Source: an uncultured Colwellia sp. (GTDB lineage Bacteria > Pseudomonadota > Gammaproteobacteria > Enterobacterales > Alteromonadaceae). From it: a DNA stretch of 64,000 nucleotides. The stretch spans positions 62,001 to 126,000 of the forward strand of contig CAJXWZ010000007.1 in assembly GCA_913062815.1 (NCBI GenBank), given 5' to 3'. The first letter of the stretch is position 1. Each line of letters opens with the position of its first letter. The notes below the pieces were generated by a model that did not search any database, was not told the DNA's origin, and saw only the letters and a program-made list of their open reading frames with translations. Made by a program: the position numbers and the translations under genes. Positions 8,650 through 19,808 of the stretch are shown here, in pieces.

Positions 8650-11600
8650 TTACTCTGGTTCGTAATCCAAGTTTGCAGATAACCAACGCTCCGCTTGCTC
8701 AACAGTTAAGCCTTTACGAGCAGCATAATCAAGTACTTGATCTTTAGCTACTTTTGCTACAGCAAAATATTTTGAATCTGGATGTGCAAAATACCAACCA
8801 CTTACCGCTGCTCCTGGCCACATGGCATAACTGGATGTTAGTTCCATGCCAATATTCTCTTCGACATTAAGTAACTGCCATAGCAAACCTTTCTCTGTGT
8901 GTTCTGGGCATGCAGGGTACCCTGGCGCTGGTCGAATACCTTGATAACTTTCACGAATTAACGCATCGTTATCTAATGCTTCATCTGCAGCATAGCCCCA
9001 ATATTCTTTACGTACTTTTTCATGTAAATATTCAGCACTCGCTTCAGCCAACCTATCAGCAACGGCTTTAAGTAATATACTATTATAAGCATCATGATCT
9101 GCATCAAACACTTTAACCAAATCATCTACACCAAAACCTGCTGAAACAGCAAACGCACCGACGTAATCATCAATTCCAGAATTTTTATCGGCAACATAAT
9201 CGGCTAAACAGCGATTAAACTGTCCCGCTGGTTTTTTACTTTGCTGACGCAATTGATGTAAATTCATCAATTTTTCTTCGTTATCGTCAACCGAATAAAG
9301 AATTAAATCATCAACATCACTATGTGCGGGAAATAAACCAAAGACGGCCTTTGCTCTAATTTTTTTGTTATTAATAACATCATCAAGCATAGCATTAGCA
9401 TCGTTAAAGAGCTTCGTCGCCTCTTCGCCAATCACTTCATGGCGCAAAATTAAGGGATACTTACCAGATAGTTGCCAGGTCATAAAGAAAGGCGTCCAGT
9501 CAATATAGTTGCGCACCGCGTTAAGATCTAAATCATCCAGCACAGTAATCCCTAATTTGTTGGGCTTTTTGGGAATATAGTTATCAAAGGTTATGGGCGT
9601 ACTATTTGCTCTAGCATCTTCAAGGCTTATTAAACTAGAGCGAGGACCTTTTTTGTAGTGGCGGGCACGCACACGTTCATATTCATCTTTAGTCTGCGCA
9701 AAGAAGTCTGCTTTATGCTCAGCTGACAAAAGGTTACTGACTACCGATACTGCGCGTGATGCGTTCGATACATAAACTACAGGCTGATCGTATTGTGGCT
9801 CAATTTTTACGGCAGTATGCGCTTTAGAGGTTGTTGCTCCACCAATAAGTAATGGTAATTCAAATCCCTGTCGTTTCATTTCTTTACCAACATGTACCAT
9901 TTCATCAAGGGATGGCGTGATCAAGCCAGATAAGCCAATGATGTCTACATTTTTATCGCGAGCAACGCGTAAAATATCTTCACATGAAACCATCACGCCT
10001 AAGTCAATGATTTCATAATTATTGCATTGTAAAACTACGCCAACAATATTTTTACCAATGTCATGTACATCGCCCTTTACTGTAGCTAGCAATACTTTGC
10101 CATTCGATTTTATTTCTGTTTTTTCTGCTTCAATAAAAGGGTTTAAATGCGCTACCGCTTGTTTCATCACCCGTGCTGATTTTACCACTTGCGGTAAAAA
10201 CATTTCACCCGCGCCAAACAAGTCGCCAACCGTATTCATACCGTCCATTAGCGGACCTTCAATAACATCAAGAGGTCTTACCGCCATTAAGCGTGCGGCT
10301 TCGGTGTCTTCAACAATAAATTCGTTGATACCTTTAACTAAAGCATACGACAAACGCTCTTTGATAGGCAATTCTCGCCAAGCTAAGTCCACTTTAGATT
10401 GTTGAGCTCCTGCTTGACCTTGATATGCTTGAGCAACATCAAGTAGGCGTTCAGTAGCGCCATCGTCTTTGTTTTGTATTACATCTTCAACAGCGCTGCG
10501 CAGATTTTTAGGTATATCTGAGTAAATAGCTAACTGGCCAGCATTAACTATTCCCATATCCATCCCATTTTTAATGGCATGATAAAGAAATACCGCGTGG
10601 ATAGCTTCACGTACTGGATTATTGCCTCGAAATGAAAAAGATACGTTCGACACACCACCCGAAATCATGGCATAAGGCAAGTTTTGTTTGATATCGGCAA
10701 CGGCTTCAATAAAATCTACCGCATAATTGTTATGTTCATCAATACCAGTAGCAACGGCAAAAATATTAGGATCAAAAATAATATCTTCAGCAGGAAAGCC
10801 TATTTCGTCGACTAAAATACCGTATGCTCTTTTACAAATTTCATACTTTCGGGCACGCGTGTCTGCTTGGCCTGTTTCATCAAACGCCATCACAATAACA
10901 GCCGCGCCATAACGACGCAGTAATTCCGCTTGATTACGGAAATTTTCTTCACCTTCTTTCAAGCTAATGGAGTTAACAATCCCTTTACCCTGAATACATT
11001 TAAGACCCGCTTCTAAGATATCCCATTTAGAAGAGTCAATCATAATAGGTACTTTGGCTATATCTGGCTCACCTGCTATTAAATTCAAAAACCGCACCAT
11101 GGCGGTTTTTGAATCGAGCATGCCTTCGTCCATATTGATATCGATAATTTGGGCGCCATTTTCAACTTGTTGAAGCGCTACGGCTATCGCTTGGTCGTAA
11201 TTGTCTTCTTTAATCAAGCGTTTGAACACTGCAGAGCCCGTTACGTTGGTACGTTCTCCCACATTAACAAATAATGTATCCGCCTGAATGGTTAATGCTT
11301 CTAAACCCGATAAACGACAGGCAACCTTGCGTGCTGCTATTTTGCGTGGTGTGATATTAGCAACCGTATCTGCCATGCCTTTAATATGGGCTGGTGTGGT
11401 GCCACAGCAGCCGCCAATAATATTCAAAAATCCTGACGTTGCCCACTCTTGCACATGGTCATTCATGTCACTTACGGTAAAATCATATTCTCCAAATGCA
11501 TTTGGCAGACCTGCGTTAGGATGGGCAGTAACTGCTACATCGCTAATGCGACTTAACTCTTCAACATATTGGCGTAATTCAACCGGCCCTAACGCACAGT

Positions 11601-12342
11601 TCAAACCAAAAGAGATGGGCTTGGCATGACGTAATGAATTATAAAATGCTTCTGTTGTTTGCCCTGATAGCGTCCTGCCTGAGGCATCAGTGATTGTGCC
11701 TGAAATCATGACAGGTAAACGGATTTGTAATTGTTCAAAGACCGTTTCTACCGCAAATATTGCCGCTTTTGCATTTAAGGTATCGAATATAGTTTCGATT
11801 AATATTATGTCGCTACCACCGTTGATTAGGGCTGTGGTCGACTCAATATAGGCATCTTTTAACTCATCAAAGCTCACATTTCTAAACGCAGGATCGTTGA
11901 CATCGGGCGAAATTGAACAAGTTCGATTAGTTGGCCCTAATACACCTGCAACAAACCTAGGTTTCTCTGGTGTTTTAAGATTAAATTCATCGGCAGCTGC
12001 ACGCGCAATTTGCGCTGCTTTTAGATTTATTTCGCTACTAATACCTTCCATGTCATAGTCCGCCATGGCAATGCTAGTGGCATTAAAGGTATTTGTCTCC
12101 AAAATGTCTGCCCCAGCTTCAAGGTATTCTATATGTATAGCTTTTATAACTTCTGCTTGGGTTAACACTAATAAGTCATTATTGCCCTTTACATCACAAT
12201 GCCAATCAGAAAAGCGTTCTCCCCGAAAATCCTGCTCTTCAAATTTGTACGCCTGAATCATAGTGCCCATGGCACCATCTAAGATTAAAATATGATTCGT
12301 TAATTGTTGTTCTAATAGGGCAAATGATGGTGATTTTTTCAT
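8650..12342 (-). CDS. metH: Cobalamin-dependent methionine synthase MetH
   Basis: MetH transfers the methyl group of 5-methyltetrahydrofolate to homocysteine through cobalamin. All four modules are readable in 1230 residues, close to the E. coli size. They are a homocysteine domain with zinc cysteines in GGCCGTTP, a pterin-binding domain, a B12 domain with DVHDIG whose His760 is the cobalt ligand, and a C-terminal reactivation domain with the S-adenosylmethionine motif RPAPGY. The gene lies 57 bp downstream of metA on the same strand and is probably controlled by the met boxes in front of metA. The pairing implies that the cell must make or import vitamin B12. Confidence 0.97.
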   Translation of the reverse strand: MKKSPSFALLEQQLTNHILILDGAMGTMIQAYKFEEQDFRGERFSDWHCDVKGNNDLLVLTQAEVIKAIHIEYLEAGADILETNTFNATSIAMADYDMEGISSEINLKAAQIARAAADEFNLKTPEKPRFVAGVLGPTNRTCSISPDVNDPAFRNVSFDELKDAYIESTTALINGGSDIILIETIFDTLNAKAAIFAVETVFEQLQIRLPVMISGTITDASGRTLSGQTTEAFYNSLRHAKPISFGLNCALGPVELRQYVEELSRISDVAVTAHPNAGLPNAFGEYDFTVSDMNDHVQEWATSGFLNIIGGCCGTTPAHIKGMADTVANITPRKIAARKVACRLSGLEALTIQADTLFVNVGERTNVTGSAVFKRLIKEDNYDQAIAVALQQVENGAQIIDINMDEGMLDSKTAMVRFLNLIAGEPDIAKVPIMIDSSKWDILEAGLKCIQGKGIVNSISLKEGEENFRNQAELLRRYGAAVIVMAFDETGQADTRARKYEICKRAYGILVDEIGFPAEDIIFDPNIFAVATGIDEHNNYAVDFIEAVADIKQNLPYAMISGGVSNVSFSFRGNNPVREAIHAVFLYHAIKNGMDMGIVNAGQLAIYSDIPKNLRSAVEDVIQNKDDGATERLLDVAQAYQGQAGAQQSKVDLAWRELPIKERLSYALVKGINEFIVEDTEAARLMAVRPLDVIEGPLMDGMNTVGDLFGAGEMFLPQVVKSARVMKQAVAHLNPFIEAEKTEIKSNGKVLLATVKGDVHDIGKNIVGVVLQCNNYEIIDLGVMVSCEDILRVARDKNVDIIGLSGLITPSLDEMVHVGKEMKRQGFELPLLIGGATTSKAHTAVKIEPQYDQPVVYVSNASRAVSVVSNLLSAEHKADFFAQTKDEYERVRARHYKKGPRSSLISLEDARANSTPITFDNYIPKKPNKLGITVLDDLDLNAVRNYIDWTPFFMTWQLSGKYPLILRHEVIGEEATKLFNDANAMLDDVINNKKIRAKAVFGLFPAHSDVDDLILYSVDDNEEKLMNLHQLRQQSKKPAGQFNRCLADYVADKNSGIDDYVGAFAVSAGFGVDDLVKVFDADHDAYNSILLKAVADRLAEASAEYLHEKVRKEYWGYAADEALDNDALIRESYQGIRPAPGYPACPEHTEKGLLWQLLNVEENIGMELTSSYAMWPGAAVSGWYFAHPDSKYFAVAKVAKDQVLDYAARKGLTVEQAERWLSANLDYEPE

Positions 12343-12399
12343 GGGTTATCCGACTGCTACTCTGTGAATTTCTAAACTAAAACGGCGTAATTTGACTTG

Positions 12400-13347
12400 C
12401 TATATGACCGTATCGGGATGAATCGCCTGTATATTCGATGCGTCCAACTTATATGGCGTAATTTGATAAACGTAATAATTAAGCCAATTAGTAAATAATA
12501 GACTACCGTGGCTTCGCCATGAGCCTATAGGCGAATTATTTGCATTGTTATCTTGATAATAATTTTCTGGCAATGTCGTTGCTGAATTACCTTTACTGTC
12601 GCGAAGATATTCCTCATGTAGGGTGGTGGTATCGTACTCTGGATGCCCAGTTAAATAAACTTGCTGTTTGTTTTTACTAGCGACCAAGTACACTCCCGCC
12701 TCTTTAGATTCAGCTAAGACTTGTAATTGTTCAACTCCCTGATAATCAGATTTATTAATATAGCCATATCGAGAGTGAGGTACATTAAAGTTCTCATCAA
12801 AACCACGGGTTAATTGCTCTTTATTATTTTTTGGACTGTGCTGAAAAACACCTGAAAGTTTCTCTTTTCGAAGTTTACGGTTTAGACCGTAGTGATGAAA
12901 TAATGCAGCATGGGCAGCCCAACACGAAAACATAGTTGAGGTGACATTCTTTTCTGCCCAATCAAATACTTCACAAATTTTATCCCAAAACGTTACTTGA
13001 GCATAATCCAACAGCGCTAGTGGCGCACCCGTTATAATCAAACCATCATATTGCTTATGTTTAATATCATCGAATAAACAATAAAAGTTATCTAAATGCT
13101 CTGTCGGCGTATTTTTAGATTCATTAGCGTGTATTCGAACAAATTCAACATTTATTTGCAGCGGAGTGTTCGACAACATGCGCAATATTTGTACTTCAGT
13201 TTCGATTTTATTAGGCATTAAATTTAAAATTGCTACCTGCATAGGACGAATTTCTTGACTGATCGCTCTGTGCTCTGACATGACGAATATATTTTCATTA
13301 TCTAAAATAGATAGCGCTGGTAATTGATCGGGAATTTTAATGGGCAT
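12400..13347 (-). CDS. metA: Homoserine O-succinyltransferase MetA (HTS family)
   Basis: MetA acylates homoserine with succinyl-CoA (acetyl-CoA in some members) as the first committed step of methionine synthesis. The 315-residue protein starts MPIKIPDQLPA, as is typical of the family. It contains the nucleophile region MFSCWAAHAALFHHYG, and the catalytic histidine and glutamate lie in the stretch LTGHPEYD...LHEEY. The acyl donor cannot be fixed by eye. It heads the leftward metA-metH-dcyD group, and four tandem met boxes lie 65 bp upstream of its start codon. Confidence 0.95.
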   Translation of the reverse strand: MPIKIPDQLPALSILDNENIFVMSEHRAISQEIRPMQVAILNLMPNKIETEVQILRMLSNTPLQINVEFVRIHANESKNTPTEHLDNFYCLFDDIKHKQYDGLIITGAPLALLDYAQVTFWDKICEVFDWAEKNVTSTMFSCWAAHAALFHHYGLNRKLRKEKLSGVFQHSPKNNKEQLTRGFDENFNVPHSRYGYINKSDYQGVEQLQVLAESKEAGVYLVASKNKQQVYLTGHPEYDTTTLHEEYLRDSKGNSATTLPENYYQDNNANNSPIGSWRSHGSLLFTNWLNYYVYQITPYKLDASNIQAIHPDTVI

Positions 13348-13394
13348 AGCACAAGACCTAATGAGCGATAAAAGTACTTATTTCATAATCCTTC

Positions 13395-13443
13395 ATGTTA
13401 CTTAGATTGCTAGATATGTCAACATCTAAACGTATAGACGTCT
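13395..13443 (-). promoter_or_regulatory. metA promoter with four tandem MetJ-type met boxes
   Basis: Four contiguous 8-bp units match the MetJ consensus AGACGTCT to different degrees: AGATATGT (13412-13419), CAACATCT (13420-13427), AAACGTAT (13428-13435) and a perfect AGACGTCT (13436-13443). On the minus strand a perfect -35 hexamer TTGACA (13417-13422) lies inside boxes 1 and 2. It is followed after 16 nt by a possible -10 TAACAT (13395-13400). MetJ bound with S-adenosylmethionine would block this promoter. The boxes and hexamers are seen directly, and repression is inferred from the E. coli paradigm. Confidence 0.85.
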
Positions 13444-13460
13444 AAAAGATTTTTACTCGA

Positions 13461-13494
13461 AAAAAAACGATATCCTACGTCTAAGATATCGTTT
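13461..13494 (-). terminator. Factor-independent terminator of recA
   Basis: A perfect 10-bp inverted repeat, AAACGATATC (13465-13474) and GATATCGTTT (13485-13494), has a 10-nt loop. On the minus strand it is followed by a run of T, placing it about 65 bp after the recA stop codon in the correct orientation. Confidence 0.88.
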
Positions 13495-13560
13495 CATAAA
13501 TTGTGCAACAGCTAAAACCATTCACACATACTTGAAGTAGTTTATTTCGTTATAAGTCAG

Positions 13561-14586
13561 TTATTCCGCAATAATAGCTTCTTTTTCTACGGGAGCGTTT
13601 TTTGTTAAAAACATTTCACGCAACTTAGTATCAACATCTTTAGCCATATCAGGATGCTCCTCTAAATATTTTGCAGCATTAGCTTTACCTTGACCAATAC
13701 GCTCACCATTACAGCTATACCAAGCGCCCGCTTTTTCTACAAAACCATTTTTAACACCTAAATCTATTAGTTCGCCCAAGTTGTTAATACCTTGGCCGTA
13801 TAGTATTTGAAACTCGGCTTGTTTGAATGGGGGGGCAATCTTATTTTTTACCACTTTAACTCGAGTTTCATTACCAACAATTTCATCACCATTTTTAACC
13901 GCGCCGATTCTACGGATATCTAAACGAACAGAAGCATAAAATTTTAAGGCATTTCCACCTGTAGTGGTTTCTGGATTACCAAACATTACCCCTATTTTCA
14001 TACGGATTTGGTTAATAAAAATAAGCATGGTATTCGATTTTTTCAAATTACCCGTTAATTTACGCATGGCTTGCGATAACATGCGCGCTTGTAAACCCAT
14101 ATGTGAGTCGCCCATATCACCTTCGATTTCTGCTTTTGGTGTTAATGCGGCGACAGAATCTACAACAATGATATCAATAGCACCAGAGCGGGTTAGCATG
14201 TCACATATTTCAAGTGCTTGTTCACCCGTATCAGGTTGCGAAACAAGTAATTCATTAATGTTTACGCCAAGTTTCTCAGCATAAATTGGGTCCAATGCAT
14301 GTTCTGCATCAACAAAAGCACATATTTTGCCTTCTCGTTGTGCTTGAGCAATAACTTCTAAGGTAAGTGTTGTTTTACCACTAGATTCAGGACCGTAAAT
14401 TTCAACAACACGGCCAAGAGGTAAGCCGCCAGCACCAAGCGCAATATCTAAGCCTAGAGAGCCAGTAGAAATAGTTTCAATATCCATGGTATTGTTGTCG
14501 CCAAGTTTCATTATTGAACCTTTACCGAATTGACGTTCAATTTGACTTAGCGCTGCTGATAGTGCTTTTTCTTTTTCATCTTTCAT
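13561..14586 (-). CDS. recA: Recombinase RecA
   Basis: RecA forms the ATP-dependent filament on single-stranded DNA for homologous recombination and triggers LexA self-cleavage in the SOS response. The Walker A motif GPESSGKT is at about residues 65-72, followed by the canonical core ([34 protein letters not shown]). The start was set at the ATG at 14584-14586, which gives 341 residues and the standard [13 protein letters not shown] beginning. GGAG lies six bases upstream of it, whereas an in-frame GTG four codons earlier contains that site and is unlikely to be used. A LexA box lies 50 bp upstream, and a strong terminator follows. Confidence 0.98.
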   Translation of the reverse strand: MKDEKEKALSAALSQIERQFGKGSIMKLGDNNTMDIETISTGSLGLDIALGAGGLPLGRVVEIYGPESSGKTTLTLEVIAQAQREGKICAFVDAEHALDPIYAEKLGVNINELLVSQPDTGEQALEICDMLTRSGAIDIIVVDSVAALTPKAEIEGDMGDSHMGLQARMLSQAMRKLTGNLKKSNTMLIFINQIRMKIGVMFGNPETTTGGNALKFYASVRLDIRRIGAVKNGDEIVGNETRVKVVKNKIAPPFKQAEFQILYGQGINNLGELIDLGVKNGFVEKAGAWYSCNGERIGQGKANAAKYLEEHPDMAKDVDTKLREMFLTKNAPVEKEAIIAE

Positions 14587-14636
14587 TTGTTGCTCCACGA
14601 ATCTGTATGAGTTATTTCGTTTTAATGAAGCAAGTA

Positions 14637-14656
14637 TACTGTATAGTCGTACAGTA
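14637..14656 (-). promoter_or_regulatory. LexA (SOS) box upstream of recA
   Basis: The 20-bp site TACTGTATAGTCGTACAGTA has the full CTGT-N8-ACAG core and matches the gammaproteobacterial consensus outside three central bases. It lies about 50 bp upstream of the recA start, as expected for LexA repression. Confidence 0.93.
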
Positions 14657-14811
14657 TCAAGTTTTTTTATAATTTATTTTATTTCTCACTTTAATTATAT
14701 CAAAGCATACTTTTAAGTGACTGATATATTAGCAAATAACAAACACATATAACTTTCAACACTTAGTATTGAAAAAGTTACTAGTACGTATATACAGTAA
14801 CAGCAGGTAAA

Positions 14812-17007
14812 TTAATTTTCGAGAGGCTCTGACCATAACTCAGGTTTATGAATATGAAATCCCTGACCATAATCAACACCCATCTGGATAAGCAATGCTT
14901 CAATTGCAGAATTTTCGACAAACTCAGCTACCACCTTTTTATTCATTGCCGTCGCTGTACGTTTTATGTTTTCGACAAAAACTCGATTAACCTCATTAGT
15001 ATCCATATCTCTAACGAACATGCCATCTATCTTAATGATAGCTACAGGTAATTGTTGCAAATAACTAAATGACGATAAACCGCTACCGAAATCATCCAGC
15101 GAAAAGCTGCAGCCAAAATTTCGCATTTGATTGATAAAATGTAATGCTGACTTTAAATGAATAATTGCTGATGTTTCTGTTACCTCAAAACAAATACGTT
15201 TGGGTGAGATGCTATATCGTTCAAATAACATCACCACATGATCATATATATCACGGTCAGCAATACTTACCCCTGATAAATTAATACTGTAAGTTGTAGA
15301 TTGATCGCTATATTGATCTACTGACATTAATTTAAAAGTTTTCTCAATCACCCAGTAATCAATTTGTCTAATGTGGTTATACTTCTCCGCCGCAGGTATG
15401 AAATCGTTTGGTGGAATGATTTTGCCATGCTTCGACATCATTCTTACTAAGACTTCATAATGAGCATATTTATCATTGGTGAATGATTTTATCTTTTGCC
15501 TATAGAGTACAAATCTATCTTCTTTTAATGCTTGCGTAATATCATGCAGTACTTCCATTTCATTGGCATGCTGAATAAGTTGCTCATCATCACTTTGATA
15601 GATTTGTACGCGATTTCGACCTTTCTTCTTAGCCAGACTCACCGCTTGTCCCAAAGCAAGAAATACTTGAGCAGCATCAAATATAGATGAATCGAGTCGA
15701 ACTGCGCCGACACTCGCGGTCAGATTACTGTCTTTTTGTAGCTCTGGTAATTGAATTTTTTGAAATAACAACCTAAGTTCATGAGCATAATTTTTTGCTT
15801 CAGTAAAAGCTAATGAAGGGATTAACATGGCGAATTCATCATTTCCTAAACGACTAATAATTGCCTCTTCTGGTAGAAACTTTCTTAACGCTACTGAAAC
15901 AACATTTAAAAATCTATCACCTATGGTATAGCCGTAACTATTATTAATAACCTGAAATTTATCAATATCTATGTGTAAAGCGATACCGGCATTGCTACTT
16001 TTACTCGTACTTAGATGTTCAGTTATAGCTTTATCAAAATATGCTCTATTGACTAAACCGGTTAGTTGATCATGGCTATCTACATAGGCTAGCGCTTGCT
16101 TCACTTGTATATGCCTTAAAAATCTCAGTTTTTGCCCTCGATAAAATAAATATCCCAGCAGCGCTAAAAATAACCAAATGACAAAAGCCTTAATTAAACC
16201 AAGTTGATACAACTTGATGCTATATTGTGGATCAAGCCTTATAGCTAATTGCCAGCGAGTGTTCGATATGGATTTAATAAAGCTAAAAGTCCCTAGATCG
16301 TTGTCGTTGAGCAACATATCAGCATATTTAGTATTGCTGCGCTCCGTGGTTAACTCTATTTTACCGATATTGTCAGCGCGCATTAGGAACAATTGTTGAT
16401 GGGGTAATTGAAACTTATCTAATAGACTTATTAAAACCTTAGGCTCAAAAGCCACGAAAAGAAAATGACCGCTACCATGCTCAGTCGATAAGGGTTGTAA
16501 TAAATCAAAGTGAATGCTTGTTTTGCTTCGATGCAAAAATAACTGTTGCTGTGAACCTGATTTAACAGTAGAAGCAATTTCAATTTCACAGTCAGGCAAA
16601 AACTCTCCCGTTATATGCTTTAAACTGCCAACGCCATGTTCATCAATCAAAGCAAACAAACGGGTATCATCAATATTATTTCTTAGTTCATTCAGCACTT
16701 TCATGTAATCTTTCGTTAGTGCTTGCTCGGCAGATTGATGTAGTGCGTCTAGTTCATTCAATTGTTTTTGTTGAAAAAGTTCAATTTCCAAACGTAATTG
16801 TGAGAAATATTCTTGATATTCATAAAGGATACGATCGGAAACTGAATCCATTAAAGATTCTTGATAGCTTTGGTGGATTTTACTTGCCGAAAAGCTTTGC
16901 CATACCAGTAAAGCCAAAATCACAAGATTAGTTAAAATAATCACACGTTTCAGCGCTTTCAACGCTTTACGGCTAGCTTGTGGAATGAGTATATTATCTG
17001 TTTTCAA
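14812..17007 (-). CDS. Membrane-anchored GGDEF/EAL c-di-GMP protein with altered GGDEF motif
   Basis: This 731-residue protein has one membrane segment at about 21-40, a periplasmic sensor region at about 41-268 with coiled-coil character, and a second membrane segment at 271-290. A GGDEF domain (about 305-470) and an EAL domain (about 485-725) follow. The GGDEF active-site motif reads GNDEF (388-392), with the second glycine replaced, so cyclase activity is doubtful. The EAL motif reads EVL (E518), but the other phosphodiesterase residues are present: N576, E608, D638/D639, K659 and E695. The protein therefore looks more like a c-di-GMP phosphodiesterase with a sensory or GTP-binding GGDEF domain. 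It stands alone between recA and mutS. Confidence 0.88.
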   Translation of the reverse strand: MKTDNILIPQASRKALKALKRVIILTNLVILALLVWQSFSASKIHQSYQESLMDSVSDRILYEYQEYFSQLRLEIELFQQKQLNELDALHQSAEQALTKDYMKVLNELRNNIDDTRLFALIDEHGVGSLKHITGEFLPDCEIEIASTVKSGSQQQLFLHRSKTSIHFDLLQPLSTEHGSGHFLFVAFEPKVLISLLDKFQLPHQQLFLMRADNIGKIELTTERSNTKYADMLLNDNDLGTFSFIKSISNTRWQLAIRLDPQYSIKLYQLGLIKAFVIWLFLALLGYLFYRGQKLRFLRHIQVKQALAYVDSHDQLTGLVNRAYFDKAITEHLSTSKSSNAGIALHIDIDKFQVINNSYGYTIGDRFLNVVSVALRKFLPEEAIISRLGNDEFAMLIPSLAFTEAKNYAHELRLLFQKIQLPELQKDSNLTASVGAVRLDSSIFDAAQVFLALGQAVSLAKKKGRNRVQIYQSDDEQLIQHANEMEVLHDITQALKEDRFVLYRQKIKSFTNDKYAHYEVLVRMMSKHGKIIPPNDFIPAAEKYNHIRQIDYWVIEKTFKLMSVDQYSDQSTTYSINLSGVSIADRDIYDHVVMLFERYSISPKRICFEVTETSAIIHLKSALHFINQMRNFGCSFSLDDFGSGLSSFSYLQQLPVAIIKIDGMFVRDMDTNEVNRVFVENIKRTATAMNKKVVAEFVENSAIEALLIQMGVDYGQGFHIHKPELWSEPLEN

Positions 17008-17163
17008 TCGCTATCCGATAGTTTTTTTTATCTCTAAAGTGTAGCATTAGTTGCTTATTTAACCACAGTGAATATTTTGAAAAAAAGAAGGTCTGGCAAC
17101 TAGCCTTATGGCATAATCCACTTAGTAATTTAACCAAATAACGATACAGACCTTAGTATTTAA

Positions 17164-19755
17164 ATGACTAATTCTACACAAGATCTCTCAACTCACACCC
17201 CTATGATGCGCCAATACCTTACGATTAAGGCTGAGTTTCCCAACATATTAATCTTTTATCGTATGGGTGACTTCTACGAGCTCTTTTTTGATGATGCAAA
17301 AAAAGCATCTGACTTATTAGATATTTCTTTAACAGCCAGAGGAAAAACGGGTGGTAATGCTATTCCTATGGCCGGGGTACCCTATCATGCTGTTGAAAAC
17401 TATTTAGCTAAATTAGTACAACTCGGTGAATCTATTGCCATTTGTGAACAAATTGGTGATCCAGCGACAAGCAAAGGTCCAGTGGAGCGGAAGGTGGTTC
17501 GCATAATAACGCCAGGCACTGTTAGTGATGAAGCGTTGTTGACCGATCGACAAGATAATTTAATTGTGGCAATCACAGAAAACCACACTAAAAATAAGAA
17601 AGCTTCCGAGCCCGATTTTGGTTTAGCCTATTTAGACATGACCAGTGGCCGTTTTGTGCTTACTGAGCCACAATCTAGTGAACAATTACAAGCCGAGTTA
17701 CAGCGTCTAGCTCCGGCAGAGTTATTGTATTGCGAAACCCTCTCTAACATGCAAATCGTTGAAAATTACAAAGGTCTACGCCGACGCCCTGAATGGGAGT
17801 TTGATATTGAAACGGCAATTTCCTTACTCAATAAGCAATTTGGTACTAAAGAACTAACAGGATTTGGTGTTGATAAAAAATGGCTAGGGCTATCCGCTGC
17901 AGGGTGTTTATTCCAATATGTAAAAGATACCCAAAGAACGGCACTACCTCATATTCGTTCAATCGTATCAGAGTCGGCAAATTCAGGCGTTATACTTGAT
18001 GCGGCGACCAGGCGTAACCTAGAATTAACCCAAAACCTACAAGGAAGTACTGAAAACACCTTAGCTGAAATTCTAGATAAGTCAGCTACCCCGATGGGAT
18101 CAAGATTATTAAAGCGCTGGTTGCATTTCCCTTTACGTGATTTGAAAACGCTAACTAATAGACAAAATGCTATTGAGCAAATAATCACTACAGACTTGCA
18201 CCAAGATGTTCAACCGATTCTCAAAGGATTGGGAGATATAGAGCGCATAGTATCTCGCATCGCATTAGGCTCAGCCCGTCCGCGTGATTTTGCTCGTTTA
18301 CGTCATACCCTGCAAGCATTGCCAGAATTACAGCAAGCCTTGTCCTTTGTTGATTGTGGCTATGTGAATAATCTTAAACAGTTAATTGCACCTATCCCTG
18401 TTATTCAAAATTTACTTGAGCAAGCCATTGTAGATAATCCTCCCGTGCTTATTAGAGACGGCGGTGTTATTGCGCCGGGTTACCACCAAGAGCTTGATGT
18501 ACTGAGGGACTTAAGTGACGGTGCAACTGAATTTTTAGCTCAGTTAGAGCGAAAAGAAAAAGATCGTACTGGCATACATTCATTAAAAGTTGGCTATAAC
18601 AAGGTTCATGGCTTCTTTATTGAAATTAGTCGAAGTGCAGCTAATGATGTACCTGATGACTATATTCGTCGGCAAACGCTCAAAAATAACGAACGTTTTA
18701 TTACTCAAGAGCTCAAAGAGCATGAACACAAAGTACTAAGTGCTCAAAGCAAATTCTTAGCATTAGAAAAACGCCTTTATCAAGCGTTATTTGATAAGAT
18801 ATTACCTGAACTATCACAATTACAAATACTAAGCCAAGCAATTGCTGAACTTGATGTTTTAACTAATTTTGCTGAAAGATCTATCAGTTTGAACTATGTA
18901 AAGCCGGAATTAGTGACAACTTCAGGTATCAGTATTGACGCCGGTAGGCATGCAGTCGTTGAGCAAATGACTAATGATGCTTTTATCGCTAATCCTGTTG
19001 TATTAAACGATAAACGTAAAATGCTGATCATAACAGGTCCAAACATGGGCGGTAAATCTACTTATATGCGACAAACAGCATTGATTGTTTTGTTGGCTCA
19101 TATCGGTTGTTTTGTTCCTGCTGATGCCGCTCAAATTGGTGTAGTCGACCGTATTTTCACCCGTATAGGGGCTTCTGATGACCTAGCCAGCGGTCGCTCT
19201 ACTTTTATGGTTGAGATGACTGAAACGGCAAATATTTTACACAATGCTACCGACAAAAGTTTAGTCTTACTTGATGAGATTGGTCGTGGGACAAGTACTT
19301 ATGATGGGCTTTCTTTAGCTTGGGCATGTGCTGAGATGTTAGCATTAAAAACGCAAGCATTTACTTTGTTTGCCACTCACTACTTTGAGCTAACGCTGTT
19401 AGCACAACACATTGATATACTAGCTAATGTACATTTAGATGCTATGGAGCATGACGACAGTATTATCTTTATGCATGCAATTCAAGAAGGGCCCGCCAGT
19501 AAGAGTTTTGGCTTACAAGTTGCTCAACTTGCCGGTGTACCAAAAGGAGTGATTAAGCGCGCGAAACAACGCTTAAATGAATTAGAGACTCAACAAGTAC
19601 CTACGCTGTTGCCCGCAAGCACAAATACCTTTGAACAATTATCTTTGGTGAAAGATGAGCATCCTGCTCTTGATAGTCTTCGTGAAACTGATGTAGATGA
19701 TTTATCACCAAGACAGGCTTTAGACTTATTATACCAATTAAAAGCTAAACTCTAA
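17164..19755 (+). CDS. mutS: DNA mismatch repair protein MutS
   Basis: MutS recognises base mismatches and small loops and recruits MutL. The mismatch-reading Phe-x-Glu motif lies in RMGDFYELF near residue 38. The ABC-type ATPase has Walker [10 protein letters not shown] starting at residue 625 and the [14 protein letters not shown] segment downstream. The C-terminal tetramerisation tail ends in [12 protein letters not shown]. The length of 863 residues is normal. The ATG at 17164 is the first in-frame start. mutS converges on rpoS with a shared terminator, a common gammaproteobacterial arrangement. Confidence 0.98.
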   Translation: MTNSTQDLSTHTPMMRQYLTIKAEFPNILIFYRMGDFYELFFDDAKKASDLLDISLTARGKTGGNAIPMAGVPYHAVENYLAKLVQLGESIAICEQIGDPATSKGPVERKVVRIITPGTVSDEALLTDRQDNLIVAITENHTKNKKASEPDFGLAYLDMTSGRFVLTEPQSSEQLQAELQRLAPAELLYCETLSNMQIVENYKGLRRRPEWEFDIETAISLLNKQFGTKELTGFGVDKKWLGLSAAGCLFQYVKDTQRTALPHIRSIVSESANSGVILDAATRRNLELTQNLQGSTENTLAEILDKSATPMGSRLLKRWLHFPLRDLKTLTNRQNAIEQIITTDLHQDVQPILKGLGDIERIVSRIALGSARPRDFARLRHTLQALPELQQALSFVDCGYVNNLKQLIAPIPVIQNLLEQAIVDNPPVLIRDGGVIAPGYHQELDVLRDLSDGATEFLAQLERKEKDRTGIHSLKVGYNKVHGFFIEISRSAANDVPDDYIRRQTLKNNERFITQELKEHEHKVLSAQSKFLALEKRLYQALFDKILPELSQLQILSQAIAELDVLTNFAERSISLNYVKPELVTTSGISIDAGRHAVVEQMTNDAFIANPVVLNDKRKMLIITGPNMGGKSTYMRQTALIVLLAHIGCFVPADAAQIGVVDRIFTRIGASDDLASGRSTFMVEMTETANILHNATDKSLVLLDEIGRGTSTYDGLSLAWACAEMLALKTQAFTLFATHYFELTLLAQHIDILANVHLDAMEHDDSIIFMHAIQEGPASKSFGLQVAQLAGVPKGVIKRAKQRLNELETQQVPTLLPASTNTFEQLSLVKDEHPALDSLRETDVDDLSPRQALDLLYQLKAKL

Positions 19756-19761
19756 AAACAG

Positions 19762-19800
19762 AAAGGCTGTAAGAAATATCTTACAGCCTTTAATTTTAGT
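19762..19800. terminator. Bidirectional terminator between mutS and rpoS
   Basis: A perfect 12-bp inverted repeat, AAAGGCTGTAAG (19762-19773) and CTTACAGCCTTT (19780-19791), has a 6-nt loop. It is followed by TAATTTTA on the plus strand and CTGTTTTTAG on the minus strand. It lies between two convergent stop codons. Confidence 0.9.
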
Positions 19801-19808
19801 GCTATGAA

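Noticed and set aside
10022..11629. Several open frames antisense to metH (for example 10022-10405 and 11288-11629)
   Set aside because: They lie wholly inside a strongly conserved gene on the other strand, have no family resemblance and no good ribosome binding sites.
14780..14800. Second LexA-like site near TATACAGTA
   Set aside because: Only the ACAG half is present. The other half lacks CTGT at the right distance, and it lies near the 3' end of the GGDEF/EAL gene.
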